Source of the DNA: Neorhizobium sp. UBA7851
Lineage (GTDB): Bacteria; Pseudomonadota; Alphaproteobacteria; Rhizobiales; Rhizobiaceae
Length of the DNA stretch: 64,000 nucleotides
Reading direction: 5' to 3'
Assembly (NCBI GenBank): GCA_002500765.1
Contig: DLSX01000258.1
Location: 56,112-120,111, forward strand
Under the pieces are notes generated by a model that worked only from the letters and a program-made list of their open reading frames with translations, was not told the DNA's origin and did no database searches. Both the position numbers and the translations under genes were made by a program. Below are positions 36,092-44,503 of this stretch, one piece after another (positions within the stretch are counted from its first letter, which is position 1; the number at the start of each line of letters is the position of its first letter).

Positions 36092-36858
36092 AATCACGAT
36101 TTACCGAAGAAGTATGTGAGCGCTTAGGCAATTACGTCTACCGGCTGATTGATCCGCGTAACGGCGAGACCTTCTACGTCGGTAAAGGCCGAAATAACCG
36201 CGTCTTCGATCATGCGGCTGGCGTCGCGGACGTGGCTGAGGACGACAGCCAAACACTCGGATCGAAGCTCGATCGCATCCGAGCTATAAAGAGCGCAGGC
36301 TTAGAAGTCTTGCACGTCATCCACCGTCACGAGATACCCGACCAGGCAGTGTTCGAAGTTGAAGCCGCGCTGATCGATGCTTATCCGGGCCTCACCAACA
36401 TTCAAGGTGGTCATGCCAGCAGCGATCGCGGACCTATGAACCACGTGGAGATCCTGGATAAATATAGCCTGCCGGAGTTCCCTCAGAAGCCCGAGCACAA
36501 GCTGGTCCTGATCAACATCAACAAGCTGGATGACCGGTTCGATCGCCGAGCCATATACAATCTCGTTCGTTACTGCTGGCGCGTATCAAAGTCCCGTGCT
36601 GAAAATGCACAATATGTGCTTGCCGTTGTGCGAGGCGTTGTGGTGGGCGCATTCGAGCCAGAGCGTTGGATGGCTGCGACGAGGGAAAACTTTCCAGACA
36701 TTCCAAACGCGGACGGGTCGGAGGCTCATAGGCTGGGCTTTATTGGGCGGGATGCACCGGCCGATATATGGGACCTCTACGTCGGGGCGAGAGGCAAGAG
36801 GATAGTCACTCCCGACCTCAAGCACATCCAAAACCCGATCCGGTTCTGGGGTTGCTGA
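36088..36858 (+). CDS. GIY-YIG nuclease-family protein
   Basis: A 256-residue cytoplasmic protein. The N-terminal GIY-YIG domain reads YVYRLIDPRNGETFYVGKGRNNRVFDHA (Y...Y-V-G pattern with the following Arg), and EVEAALIDAYPGLTNIQGG contains the downstream metal-binding Glu region. A C-terminal part (about 130-256, with LVLININKLDDRFDRRAIYNLVRYCWRVS) is uncharacterised and may bind DNA or partners. It overlaps the upstream gene by ATGA and ends 5 bp before the next gene, so this is one operon. Whether it cuts DNA is not shown by sequence alone. Confidence 0.82.
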   Translation: MKSRFTEEVCERLGNYVYRLIDPRNGETFYVGKGRNNRVFDHAAGVADVAEDDSQTLGSKLDRIRAIKSAGLEVLHVIHRHEIPDQAVFEVEAALIDAYPGLTNIQGGHASSDRGPMNHVEILDKYSLPEFPQKPEHKLVLININKLDDRFDRRAIYNLVRYCWRVSKSRAENAQYVLAVVRGVVVGAFEPERWMAATRENFPDIPNADGSEAHRLGFIGRDAPADIWDLYVGARGKRIVTPDLKHIQNPIRFWGC

Positions 36859-36863
36859 AAAAT

Positions 36864-37559
36864 ATGGTCGATCGTCCAACCCTAAGTCAGGTGCAGATCA
36901 TCCAATCGCTTGCCGAAGCTCTGTCCTGGTTTGAGAAGGAACTCAGTTGGGGCGTGAGCCCAGGCGAGCTGAACCACCTCACTGGCCGGATAGGCGAGCT
37001 ATACGCAGCAATGATTACTCGCGGCCAGATGGCGCTAGATACGAACCAGCGGGGTTATGACGTCGTTTCCGCATCCAATGAGCGGATCTCCGTGAAAACC
37101 ATCACGTCATCGACGCATGTTGGTTTCAACGCCAGCACTTTTCACCATGTAGACCGAGTGATGGTTCTTCGGGTCAATGTTGACGATGATAAAGGCGTGT
37201 CGGTTGAGGAACTTCTGGATGCACCGGCAACAGATGCGCTGGAGTTGATGCGGGAGCAGGGTGGCAAGCTTGTCTATCCGATAAGCCGAGGAACACGCGA
37301 AGCACGCGCCGTTGAGTCCCTGGATATAACGGACAGGGCTCCTTACTCTGACCTCGAAATTGTCAGGTATGAAAGTGGTGCCATCCGGGTTTGGCGAGGT
37401 GGCGAAGAGCAGCCAGTCGTAGTCAAGGGATTGCTTCGATCGGTTGCGGCTGAAGTCGGCGTGGATCTGTTAAATTCTAAGGGTGGGCCGAAGAACACCC
37501 AGCAGTTGGGTGCCGACGTCATCCGCGCATTAAATTATCGAAGCAACGGTGTCGATTAG
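36864..37559 (+). CDS. DUF6998-like protein (possible nuclease-fold)
   Basis: A 231-residue protein from the ATG at 36864, 5 bp after the GIY-YIG stop. GELNHLTGRIGELYAAMITRGQMALDTNQRGYDVVSASNERISVKTITSSTHVGF has a G-E...D-V-x9-VKT pattern reminiscent of restriction-endonuclease-like folds and of the DUF6998 family. The C-terminal half (VEELLDAPATDALELMREQGGKLVYPISRG...) is unknown. No strong ribosome site; translation is probably coupled to the gene upstream. Function not assigned. Confidence 0.65.
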   Translation: MVDRPTLSQVQIIQSLAEALSWFEKELSWGVSPGELNHLTGRIGELYAAMITRGQMALDTNQRGYDVVSASNERISVKTITSSTHVGFNASTFHHVDRVMVLRVNVDDDKGVSVEELLDAPATDALELMREQGGKLVYPISRGTREARAVESLDITDRAPYSDLEIVRYESGAIRVWRGGEEQPVVVKGLLRSVAAEVGVDLLNSKGGPKNTQQLGADVIRALNYRSNGVD

Positions 37560-37613
37560 TAAGCCAGAGCTGCTAAAGCACGACAAACCCGCCACGATAA
37601 AAGGGAACAAGCG

Positions 37614-37943
37614 ATGATCCAGCCTACGGCTTCGTTCAAGGACAATCTCCAACTGCTGCCATCGATCAAGGGACTGGCGCGCATCGACCTGATCGACCCA
37701 GCGGGTGTCATTGTCGCGACGATCGAAAACCAGCCAGGCAAGCAGGGTTCACTCGCTGTCTATCAGTATCTCCAGCACTCTTTCGGGGTGCTCAATACGA
37801 AAGCTGCAACCCACGCGCTAGAGATTTTCGCCGAGCATACTGCCGATGCGAAGAGGCGTCCTGGCGCTCATCCGAACATCGACCGCTTGCTGGAGATCAT
37901 CGGCGGCGCTGCTCCTTTGAGCATCCAGGTCGTTGATTGGTGA
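37614..37943 (+). CDS. DUF2322-like protein
   Basis: A 109-residue protein whose N-terminus SFKDNLQLLPSIKGLARIDLIDPAGVIVATIENQPGKQGSLAVYQYL closely follows the DUF2322 family pattern. AAGGGAACAAG just upstream gives a good ribosome site. It lies 54 bp after the DUF6998-like gene and 14 bp before the next, so it may belong to the same transcript. Function unknown. Confidence 0.75.
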   Translation: MIQPTASFKDNLQLLPSIKGLARIDLIDPAGVIVATIENQPGKQGSLAVYQYLQHSFGVLNTKAATHALEIFAEHTADAKRRPGAHPNIDRLLEIIGGAAPLSIQVVDW

Positions 37944-37957
37944 TACAGGCGTAGGTC

Positions 37958-39394
37958 ATGGCAGCAAAAACCACCCTCAACGCCAAAAATCTGGAAGCAC
38001 TCGGTGCGCAACGGCTCGCCGAACTGCTCATTGAAATTAGCACCGGCAGCGCCGCGCACAAGCGTCGTCTTCGCATGGAGCTTGCCGAAAACCACAGTAG
38101 CGCGGAGGTCGCTCGAGAAGTTCGCAAGCGACTCTCCAGCATCGCACGCGCCAAGACCTTTATCGACTGGCGTAAGGTCAAGGCCACGAAGACGGATCTG
38201 GAAACCCAGCGAAAGACGATCGTCGAAACCATCGCTCCTCACGATCCGGCAGAGGCGTTCGACCTGATCTGGCAGTTCCTGGCGATCGCTGATCCTCTCT
38301 TTGGCCGCTCAGACGACGGCAGCGGCTCGTTAATCCAAAGTTTCCATCAGGCCGGCACCGACGCCGGGAGTATCGCCAAAGCCGCGAAGATCGACGCTGA
38401 TGTTCTGGCTGAGAAGGTGTTCAAGGCGTTTCAAGACAACGGCTACGGACAATTTGACCAGTTGATCACTGCGATGGCTCCCGCGCTCGGCAATGAGGGG
38501 TTGGAGCGTCTCAAGGCGCTCTTCATCGCTTGGTCGAGAGAAGCCAAGGAGAAGCCGGCTAAGAATGATCGGCGGGTCATCGGCTGGAGCAGTTCAGGTG
38601 CGATCTACGAGGACGAAATCTATGGGAATCGTAAGGATCTCACCATGCGCATCGCGCTGCAGGAGATTGCCGACGCCCAGGACGATGTCGACGCCTATAT
38701 CGCGCAGCAGCCGGAGAAGACGCGCGGCGCTCCCCTAGTTGCCGCGGATATCGCCAACCGTCTTGTCACAGCGGGACGAGCCGAAGAAGCACTTGCGGCG
38801 CTCGACAAGGTCGAGACCAAAGGACGGCAGGACGTCCCGTTTGAGTGGCAGCTGGCACGCATCGAGGCACTGGAAGCGCTGGAGCGCAACGATGAAGCCC
38901 AGGCATTCCGGTGGGCGTGCTTCGAGCAGTCGCTGAGCGACGAGCATCTGCGCGCCTATATCCGCCGCCTGCCTGACTTCGACGACCTCGAGGCCGAGGA
39001 GAGAGGTTTCGCATTCGCCCAAGCATTTCCGGATGCCAATCGCGCTCTCTACTTTTTCCTGCGCTGGCCTTCACCGACAGAGGCGGCAAAGCTTGTTACG
39101 AAGCGGGCAGGCGAGCTGGATGGCGATTATTACGAACTGATGACGCCGGCTGCCGAGGTGCTCTCAACAAAGCATCCGCTGGCCGCGACGATCGTGCTGC
39201 GGTCGATGATCGACTTCACGTTGGAGAGCGCGCGGTCCAGCCGATACAAGCACGCGGCGCGGCACCTTGCGGAATGTAGATCTCTGGCGAGCCAGGTCGA
39301 GGACTTTGGCAGCATCCGCCCGCACGAGATTTATGTCGCGGACCTGAAGCGAGAGCATTTGCGGAAGTCGGGTTTTTGGAGCTTGGTGTCGTGA
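37958..39394 (+). CDS. DUF6880-like helical-repeat protein
   Basis: A 478-residue soluble, largely helical protein: LNAKNLEALGAQRLAELLIEISTGSAAHKRRLRMELAENHSSAEVAREVRKRL at the N-terminus and TPR-like pairs later (ADIANRLVTAGRAEEALAALDKVETKG, ARIEALEALERNDEAQAFRWACFEQSL). This matches the DUF6880 family, whose role is unknown. Family members are often found beside SWIM zinc-finger genes, not seen here. Probably the last gene of the plus-strand run that starts at 34808. Confidence 0.75.
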   Translation: MAAKTTLNAKNLEALGAQRLAELLIEISTGSAAHKRRLRMELAENHSSAEVAREVRKRLSSIARAKTFIDWRKVKATKTDLETQRKTIVETIAPHDPAEAFDLIWQFLAIADPLFGRSDDGSGSLIQSFHQAGTDAGSIAKAAKIDADVLAEKVFKAFQDNGYGQFDQLITAMAPALGNEGLERLKALFIAWSREAKEKPAKNDRRVIGWSSSGAIYEDEIYGNRKDLTMRIALQEIADAQDDVDAYIAQQPEKTRGAPLVAADIANRLVTAGRAEEALAALDKVETKGRQDVPFEWQLARIEALEALERNDEAQAFRWACFEQSLSDEHLRAYIRRLPDFDDLEAEERGFAFAQAFPDANRALYFFLRWPSPTEAAKLVTKRAGELDGDYYELMTPAAEVLSTKHPLAATIVLRSMIDFTLESARSSRYKHAARHLAECRSLASQVEDFGSIRPHEIYVADLKREHLRKSGFWSLVS

Positions 39395-39501
39395 TGATAT
39401 CGCATGGGCTTGCGAGCACCATCTGAGCTTCCTAATCGTTGCCTCGCGGCTCTCCAGTTGAAATCGAGTATCACACTGAAGCCTTGGAGGCGAGCGAAGG
39501 A

Positions 39502-40218
39502 TTATCCCGGCAGGATCAGCGCCCGGGCCTCTACAAGCCCTATCCATCTCGCTTTCGATACCATGGCGCGATGTATAAGACGGTGACAGCAGGCACAGAG
39601 CAAAGCCAAGTCGGCCAGCTTCGTCTTGCGCTCAGCGGCGTCGGCCAGTGGCACAAGGTGGTGCGCTTCGAAGATTGCCTCCTGTAGAGGCTGCTCAAGG
39701 TCCAGCCGGCTCAGATCGCAGATCTCACAACGGAATCCTGCTGGACGACGATCGTCGAGTAGCATCTTGCGAACCTTGGGATTTCGCTCTCGGCGAAGGT
39801 GAAGCGAAGTGAGAAGCCTACCCTCGGGAAGCTCCTGCTCGACTTCCGGTAACTGTTCTGAGCCGACGACGGTGATCCCGTCCTTGATCGCATAGGCGAT
39901 CCGGCGCACTTCGTCCGGGCGCTGCCCGAACTCGGCCCATACCTGGCGGTCCATATTGGAGACATTACCAAGCCCCTTGCCGGTAGCTACCTGACGGATG
40001 TTCATTAGCTTGAAGCCGACGCCATCAGGGTTACGAAATGTCGGCTGCTTCGCGGCTTCAGCGTGATAGGGGAGAGAGCGAAGCAGGTCCGAGAGTGCCT
40101 TTACCTCAGGTGTCCGCGGCGATGGGACTTTTCCATCGAGTGTAAGATACAGAGCAAGCGCGAGGAGCGTCTCATCTCGGGTCCAATGGGGGTTCCCGTG
40201 TCCCTGTGTAACTGCCAT
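39502..40218 (-). CDS. HNH endonuclease family protein
   Basis: A 238-residue protein with an N-terminal uncharacterised part (WTRDETLLALALYLTLDGKVPS...) and a C-terminal HNH domain. The latter has CEICDLSRL, then EAHHLVPLADA, then LALLCACCHRLIHRA, giving two CxxC zinc pairs and the catalytic histidine pair. This layout is typical of the McrA/restriction-like HNH proteins in defence regions. Convergent with the DUF6880-like gene. The predicted target (for example modified DNA) is not readable from sequence. Confidence 0.85.
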   Translation of the reverse strand: MAVTQGHGNPHWTRDETLLALALYLTLDGKVPSPRTPEVKALSDLLRSLPYHAEAAKQPTFRNPDGVGFKLMNIRQVATGKGLGNVSNMDRQVWAEFGQRPDEVRRIAYAIKDGITVVGSEQLPEVEQELPEGRLLTSLHLRRERNPKVRKMLLDDRRPAGFRCEICDLSRLDLEQPLQEAIFEAHHLVPLADAAERKTKLADLALLCACCHRLIHRAMVSKARWIGLVEARALILPG

Positions 40219-40465
40219 TAGATCTCACCAACTCACTACGCTTCAAAGTAGCAACAGCAACTGAAAGTATTTTGGTTAACAAAGCGTCAGTTTAGATGTC
40301 GCTCGTAGACGCTTAGCGTTGACTCCATTATCGATTCTCACGATATTACAGATGACGCCCGTCGTCGCACTATTGTTGCCAGCCCGAGTCGCGAATGCGA
40401 AGCGGAGCGCAATAGAGCACTCCAGAGCCGCTAGGCTTAAACCTAGCAACTCCAGAGGTAAAACG

Positions 40466-40576
40466 ATGGTAGTTTGTATGTTGCCTAAAGGCGTTCACGT
40501 TCGTTCATACGTCCGCGTCCGCTTCGGCCGGCTTGAGTTCGTTTGCGAACACTGCCGGTCCTATCCTTCGCGATAA
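40466..40576 (+). CDS. Possible 36-residue protein with a CxxC pair
   Basis: MVVCMLPKGVHVRSYVRVRF then GRLEFVCEHCRSYPSR. AGAGG lies 8 bases before the ATG and a 16-base inverted repeat (CTAGG-CTTAAA-CCTAG, 40431-40446) sits just upstream. The short length and composition (many Val/Arg, one CEHC) would suit a mini zinc-binding peptide, but evidence is thin; conservation is needed. Confidence 0.3.
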   Translation: MVVCMLPKGVHVRSYVRVRFGRLEFVCEHCRSYPSR

Positions 40577-40796
40577 TGGTTTGGTAGCCCTGCGAAGGTG
40601 ACAAATAGGCGACGGGCGTCACCTGAACTCAGCATGATTCAAACGAATCATCACGTCAAGGACTTTATATCCCCTCAAAAATGACTCCTAAAATTTGAGC
40701 ATTCCCGCGAGCAGAATTCACTTGCCTTTAATATCTGATCCCATATATCTCCAGCCAGGCATAGCCTATTAGGTTCACCGTATGGGGGCCGCAATA

Positions 40797-40820
40797 ACCG
40801 AGGGAGACCTCGGTTTTTTT
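40797..40820 (+). terminator. Rho-independent terminator in plus orientation
   Basis: ACCGAGG-GAGA-CCTCGGT (40797-40814) followed by a run of seven T (40814-40820). It points rightwards although no clear plus-strand gene ends here. It lies 4 bp before the end of the minus-strand DUF3800 gene. Confidence 0.75.
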
Positions 40821-40823
40821 GTT

Positions 40824-41618
40824 TCAATGGTCAAAGCAATAATACTTGACGCCCAAGGCTGAAACGCTGTCCCTGTCAAGCAGGCAATCAATTATTCGAT
40901 CGTCATCCATCAGACGTCTATAAACGTCGAATTTCTTATCGTATCCGCGCCTGGCTATCGCATAGATATAGCTATCCGCGATTTGCAGCATCCTATTTTG
41001 TTTAGGCCTATTTTCTATACTTGTAAGAATATCGCTGAATTCGCCCTGGGTTAGCGGCTTATACTTACCGGAACTATCTTTATCGAACTCGAGACCACGC
41101 TCTCGAAGGTTATTAAAATATCCTTCGATGATACCATTCATAGCGGCATCAGCCTCAAAGATGATGTTCAACTTTCGATCGTTCGCTTTAGCGAATTTCG
41201 CAGCACGCTCAACGACAATATCGAAAGCGCTCCGACAGAGTAGCCACTTATCATCATGCTTCTTCACGTAACCCCTGGCAGCATACCCAGCGCGATCGAT
41301 TACACACCCCACGCCCACCGCCGGAACAGTCGCAAGGAATTCGCGGTAGTCAGACCAGAAAGCATCACGCTCTCTTTGGGTCCGTCGCCCAAGCCAAGAG
41401 AAGCGCCCCCGTTCATTTATCATGTCGGTGATGTGAAAAGGGCTTGTGATACCCCATCTAGAAGTGATCTCGGAATGCATTGCCTTTGCGACGTCAACTT
41501 CCTCCCGCCGGATCAAGATCCCTCCCATAGCGAACCAATCGCTACGAGCAGGCAAACCTGACTGCTTGTCAGGATGACGTGCACCAGTCTCATCAAGATA
41601 TAAGGTAAAGCTCGGCAT
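40824..41618 (-). CDS. DUF3800 domain protein
   Basis: A 264-residue cytoplasmic protein. FTLYLDETGARHPD at the N-terminus, IIFEADAAMNGIIEGYF in the middle and LQIADSYIYAIARRGYDKKF later supply the conserved acidic residues of DUF3800, often considered RNase H-like. Members are common in mobile elements and defence islands. AT-richer than the host genes. It is the last island gene before the right tRNA copy. Confidence 0.85.
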   Translation of the reverse strand: MPSFTLYLDETGARHPDKQSGLPARSDWFAMGGILIRREEVDVAKAMHSEITSRWGITSPFHITDMINERGRFSWLGRRTQRERDAFWSDYREFLATVPAVGVGCVIDRAGYAARGYVKKHDDKWLLCRSAFDIVVERAAKFAKANDRKLNIIFEADAAMNGIIEGYFNNLRERGLEFDKDSSGKYKPLTQGEFSDILTSIENRPKQNRMLQIADSYIYAIARRGYDKKFDVYRRLMDDDRIIDCLLDRDSVSALGVKYYCFDH

Positions 41619-41853
41619 CCATTATCCACCGCGATCAATCTGAGATCAGATAATGTGCCACACCTTAAGTTGCGAGATGAATAACGCTCCAAGATCGACT
41701 AACTGAAGTCACACATAGCCATTTTAACTCTACAACGAGGATCGAAACAGCGAGGTCGTGCCTCAAGTGTGGCCCTAGCCAATTCCGGCGCCAGGTCCAA
41801 ATGTCGAGAAAACTGATCGGATCGCGGGAAAGCCTTACGGCCGAAGGACCAAA

Positions 41854-42007
<154 letters not shown>

Positions 42008-42263
42008 GGGGCGAAATGCAAGTCTTCATATCCTTTCGCCTTGACAGTTTTTTGTCACTCGCGTAAGCCCGCGAGCGTTCAGGTTGTGGAAAAGCTTCCA
42101 TTCCTGTCGATTGCGGGGATTTGATATCAATTCCTGCGCAGTTTCACCGGCAGATCCGTTTTGAAAAGATTTCTCTTTCCTGACCTCCTGCTAAAGACCG
42201 ACTGATAAAAAGACGGCCCTTCTCGATGAGAAGAGAGCCGGAACGAACATGAAAGGATATAAA

Positions 42264-42575
42264 ATGTTCGCAGTCATCAAGACCGGCGGTAAGCAGTACC
42301 GCGTGGCCGCCAACGACGTGCTGACCATCGAAAAGCTGGAAGCCGAAGCTGGTGCAGTAGTCGAATTCAACGAAATCCTGGTCGTCGGCGTCGGCGCCGA
42401 TGCCAAGATCGGCGCACCGTTCGTTTCGGGCGCAACGGTCAAGGCCGAAGTTGTCGAGCATAACCGTGGCAAGAAGGTCATCTCCTTCAAGAAGCGCCGC
42501 CGCCAGAATTCCAAGCGGATTCGCGGTCATCGCCAGCATCACACGGTCGTCCGCATCACCGACATTCTCGGCTAA
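42264..42575 (+). CDS. rplU: 50S ribosomal protein L21
   Basis: Large-subunit ribosomal protein binding 23S rRNA. The protein is 103 residues from the ATG at 42264 (AAAGGA 7-8 bases upstream); an earlier ATG at 42249 lacks such a site and would add five residues. MFAVIKTGGKQYRVAANDVLTIEKL and KKRRRQNSKRIRGHRQHHTVVRI are diagnostic. It is followed 29 bp later by rpmA, the universal pair. Confidence 0.97.
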   Translation: MFAVIKTGGKQYRVAANDVLTIEKLEAEAGAVVEFNEILVVGVGADAKIGAPFVSGATVKAEVVEHNRGKKVISFKKRRRQNSKRIRGHRQHHTVVRITDILG

Positions 42576-42604
42576 TCAGGTTTCGAAGGTAAAGGAGAAC
42601 TCCC

Positions 42605-42874
42605 ATGGCACATAAAAAAGCTGGCGGTTCGTCGCGTAACGGTCGCGATTCTCAGTCCAAGCGCCTCGGCGTGAAGAAGTTCGGTGGCGAATCCGTCGTT
42701 GCCGGCAACATTCTCGTGCGTCAGCGCGGCACGCAGTGGCATCCGGGCGCCAACGTTGGCCTCGGTAAGGACCACACGATTTTTGCGCTCACCGAAGGCA
42801 ACGTGAATTTCCGCACGAAGGCTAACGGCCGCGTATACGTGTCCGTAATGCCGAAAGCGGAAGCCGCAGAATAA
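42605..42874 (+). CDS. rpmA: 50S ribosomal protein L27
   Basis: Protein near the peptidyl-transferase centre. 89 residues: MAHKKAGGSSRNGRDSQSKRLGVKKFGGE...GNILVRQRGTQWHPGANVGLGKDHTIFAL is unmistakable. An AAAGGAG site precedes the ATG. Co-transcribed with rplU and ended by the strong hairpin at 42942. Confidence 0.98.
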   Translation: MAHKKAGGSSRNGRDSQSKRLGVKKFGGESVVAGNILVRQRGTQWHPGANVGLGKDHTIFALTEGNVNFRTKANGRVYVSVMPKAEAAE

Positions 42875-42941
42875 AGCCGGCAAGCGTTATGCAACCGGCG
42901 TCTCATCGACCCGGTTGAACGTTCAAGGTTCAGTCAAAGAA

Positions 42942-42983
42942 AAGGGAAGATGGGGCGCTACCCCATCTTCCCTTTTTCTTTTT
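42942..42983 (+). terminator. Strong rho-independent terminator after rplU-rpmA
   Basis: A 14-bp perfect stem (42942-42955 with 42961-42974, arms GGGAAGATGGGG/CCCCATCTTCCC, 5-base loop CGCTA) followed by TTTCTTTTT. Confidence 0.93.
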
Positions 42984-43004
42984 ACCCCCAGAGGAGACTG
43001 AACC

Positions 43005-43652
43005 ATGCAAATCGAATTGTTGAGGGCGAGCCAATCCCGGCCGCCGGAAGAACGGCTGCGGCCGGACCGGTCACAGGACCGGTCGAGAAGCGAGTGCCCC
43101 GTCTTACTGTCGCCGAGACTTGTTCTGCGCGCCCCCCACAAAGAAGACATCGACGCACTTGCCCATCTCGCCAACAATGCCGCCATCGCCACGATGGTGT
43201 CGCGCATGCCGCATCCCTACACGGCGAAAGACGCAGCCGATTTCGTGCGACGCACGAATGCCGGCGAGATTGGCAAATGCGTCTATGCCATTACCCGAGG
43301 AAATGACGGCGCCTTTGTCGGCTGCTGCGCATTGGAGCCGCAAGAGGACGAGCGCACGCTCGAAATCGGCTATTGGCTCGGTGAACCCTATTGGAACAAG
43401 GGGTATGGCACCGAAGCCGCCCATGCGCTGATCGACATGGCTTTCCGCACCAGAAGCGAAATCGACCAGATCGATGCGCGCTGCCGGGTTACCAACATTC
43501 CGTCCAAGCGGGTGATCCAGAAGTGCGGTTTCCAGTTTCAGGGATCCGGCATGATCGATTGCTTGGCGGAAGGCGCCATGGTGCCGGTCGAATGGTTCCG
43601 CCTGGATCGGAAGACCTGGATATCCTTGAGAAGCTGGGGAGAGCTGAGATGA
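43005..43652 (+). CDS. GNAT family N-acetyltransferase (RimJ-type)
   Basis: A 215-residue predicted acetyl-CoA-dependent acyltransferase; substrate unknown. After a polar N-terminal extension come SPRLVLRAPHKEDIDALAHLANN, IGYWLGEPYWNKGYGTEAAHALIDMAF (acetyl-CoA loop region) and NIPSKRVIQKCGFQFQG, the order seen in RimJ/RimL-like proteins. AGAGGAG upstream. It overlaps the second GNAT gene by ATGA; the pair next to rpmA and obgE is a known Rhizobiaceae arrangement. Confidence 0.9.
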   Translation: MQIELLRASQSRPPEERLRPDRSQDRSRSECPVLLSPRLVLRAPHKEDIDALAHLANNAAIATMVSRMPHPYTAKDAADFVRRTNAGEIGKCVYAITRGNDGAFVGCCALEPQEDERTLEIGYWLGEPYWNKGYGTEAAHALIDMAFRTRSEIDQIDARCRVTNIPSKRVIQKCGFQFQGSGMIDCLAEGAMVPVEWFRLDRKTWISLRSWGELR

Positions 43653-44236
43653 ACGCCGCAGTCGTTGAAAGACCCCTCGAAACCAGGCTTTCGCCCGGCC
43701 CGTGCCCGGTCATCCAGTCTCGCCGACTGACCCTGCGTCCTCACCGGCTTGCCGATGCGGATGCGATTGCCGCATCGCTTGCCGATTTCAAGGTTGCCCG
43801 GATGCTCTCCCGCGTTCCGCAGCCCTACCATCGGGATGATGCGCTCGACTGGCTGGTGCGCCAGACTTCGGGCCTGATGTCGGACTGGCATCTTGCCATT
43901 ACCACCGGTGATGACGTCCATATCGGTGTTGTCGGCATGGAATTGCGCAGGAACGGCTGGCATCTGGGCTACTGGCTGAACCGGTACTACTGGGATCATG
44001 GTTATATGACGGAAGCTGTCGGTGCCGTGTTGGAGCGTTTCTTCCGGCGGATGCCCGACGTCAGGGTCCATTCCGGCGCCTTCGCCGATAACCTTGCTTC
44101 GCTCAATGTGCAGAGGAAGCTTGGTTTCAGGATTGTCGATGCCGGAGAGGTTTTCTCCACCGCCCGCAACCGCATGGCACCGCATATCGATACGATCCTG
44201 GAGGCCAGTGATCTGGTCCGGCCAGAAGCAAGATGA
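43649..44236 (+). CDS. GNAT family N-acetyltransferase (RimJ-type), second copy
   Basis: The protein is 195 residues from the ATG at 43649, coupled to the previous gene by ATGA. SRRLTLRPHRLADADAIAASLADFKVARMLSRVPQPY, LGYWLNRYYWDHGYMTEAVGAVLERFF and NLASLNVQRKLGFRIVDAGEVFS align with the first copy, so the two are probably an old tandem duplication. The acetyl-CoA loop (WDHGYMTEA) differs from the usual Q/R-x-x-G-x-G/A, as in the sister gene. Substrate unknown. Confidence 0.9.
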   Translation: MNAAVVERPLETRLSPGPCPVIQSRRLTLRPHRLADADAIAASLADFKVARMLSRVPQPYHRDDALDWLVRQTSGLMSDWHLAITTGDDVHIGVVGMELRRNGWHLGYWLNRYYWDHGYMTEAVGAVLERFFRRMPDVRVHSGAFADNLASLNVQRKLGFRIVDAGEVFSTARNRMAPHIDTILEASDLVRPEAR

Positions 44237-44503
44237 CAATATTGACGGCCCCGGCGCCTGCCGGTGGCCGTCGATCCATCTCAAGTCAGGCCGGGAAATG
44301 ATGCGACTACGGCGGTCCCGGCGATTTTCGGCAATTCGCTGCGGATCGAACCTTTCATCCGTACCGAAGCCCTATTGCACGGTATGGCTGACGAACTTCA
44401 TGATAATCTTTGACCTTAAAGGCAACGAACGGTATCGAAACGCACCAGTAGGCGTCCAGAAACCCCTGATGACGTTGCGTAACACAAGACTGACGGCAGC
44501 AAG

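Larger units (their letters stand above)
40219..40823. other. Gene-poor stretch between the HNH and DUF3800 genes
   Basis: About 600 bp with only the possible 36-residue frame and, at its right end, a terminator-like hairpin. A small RNA ending at that hairpin is possible; no promoter is clear. Confidence 0.4.
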
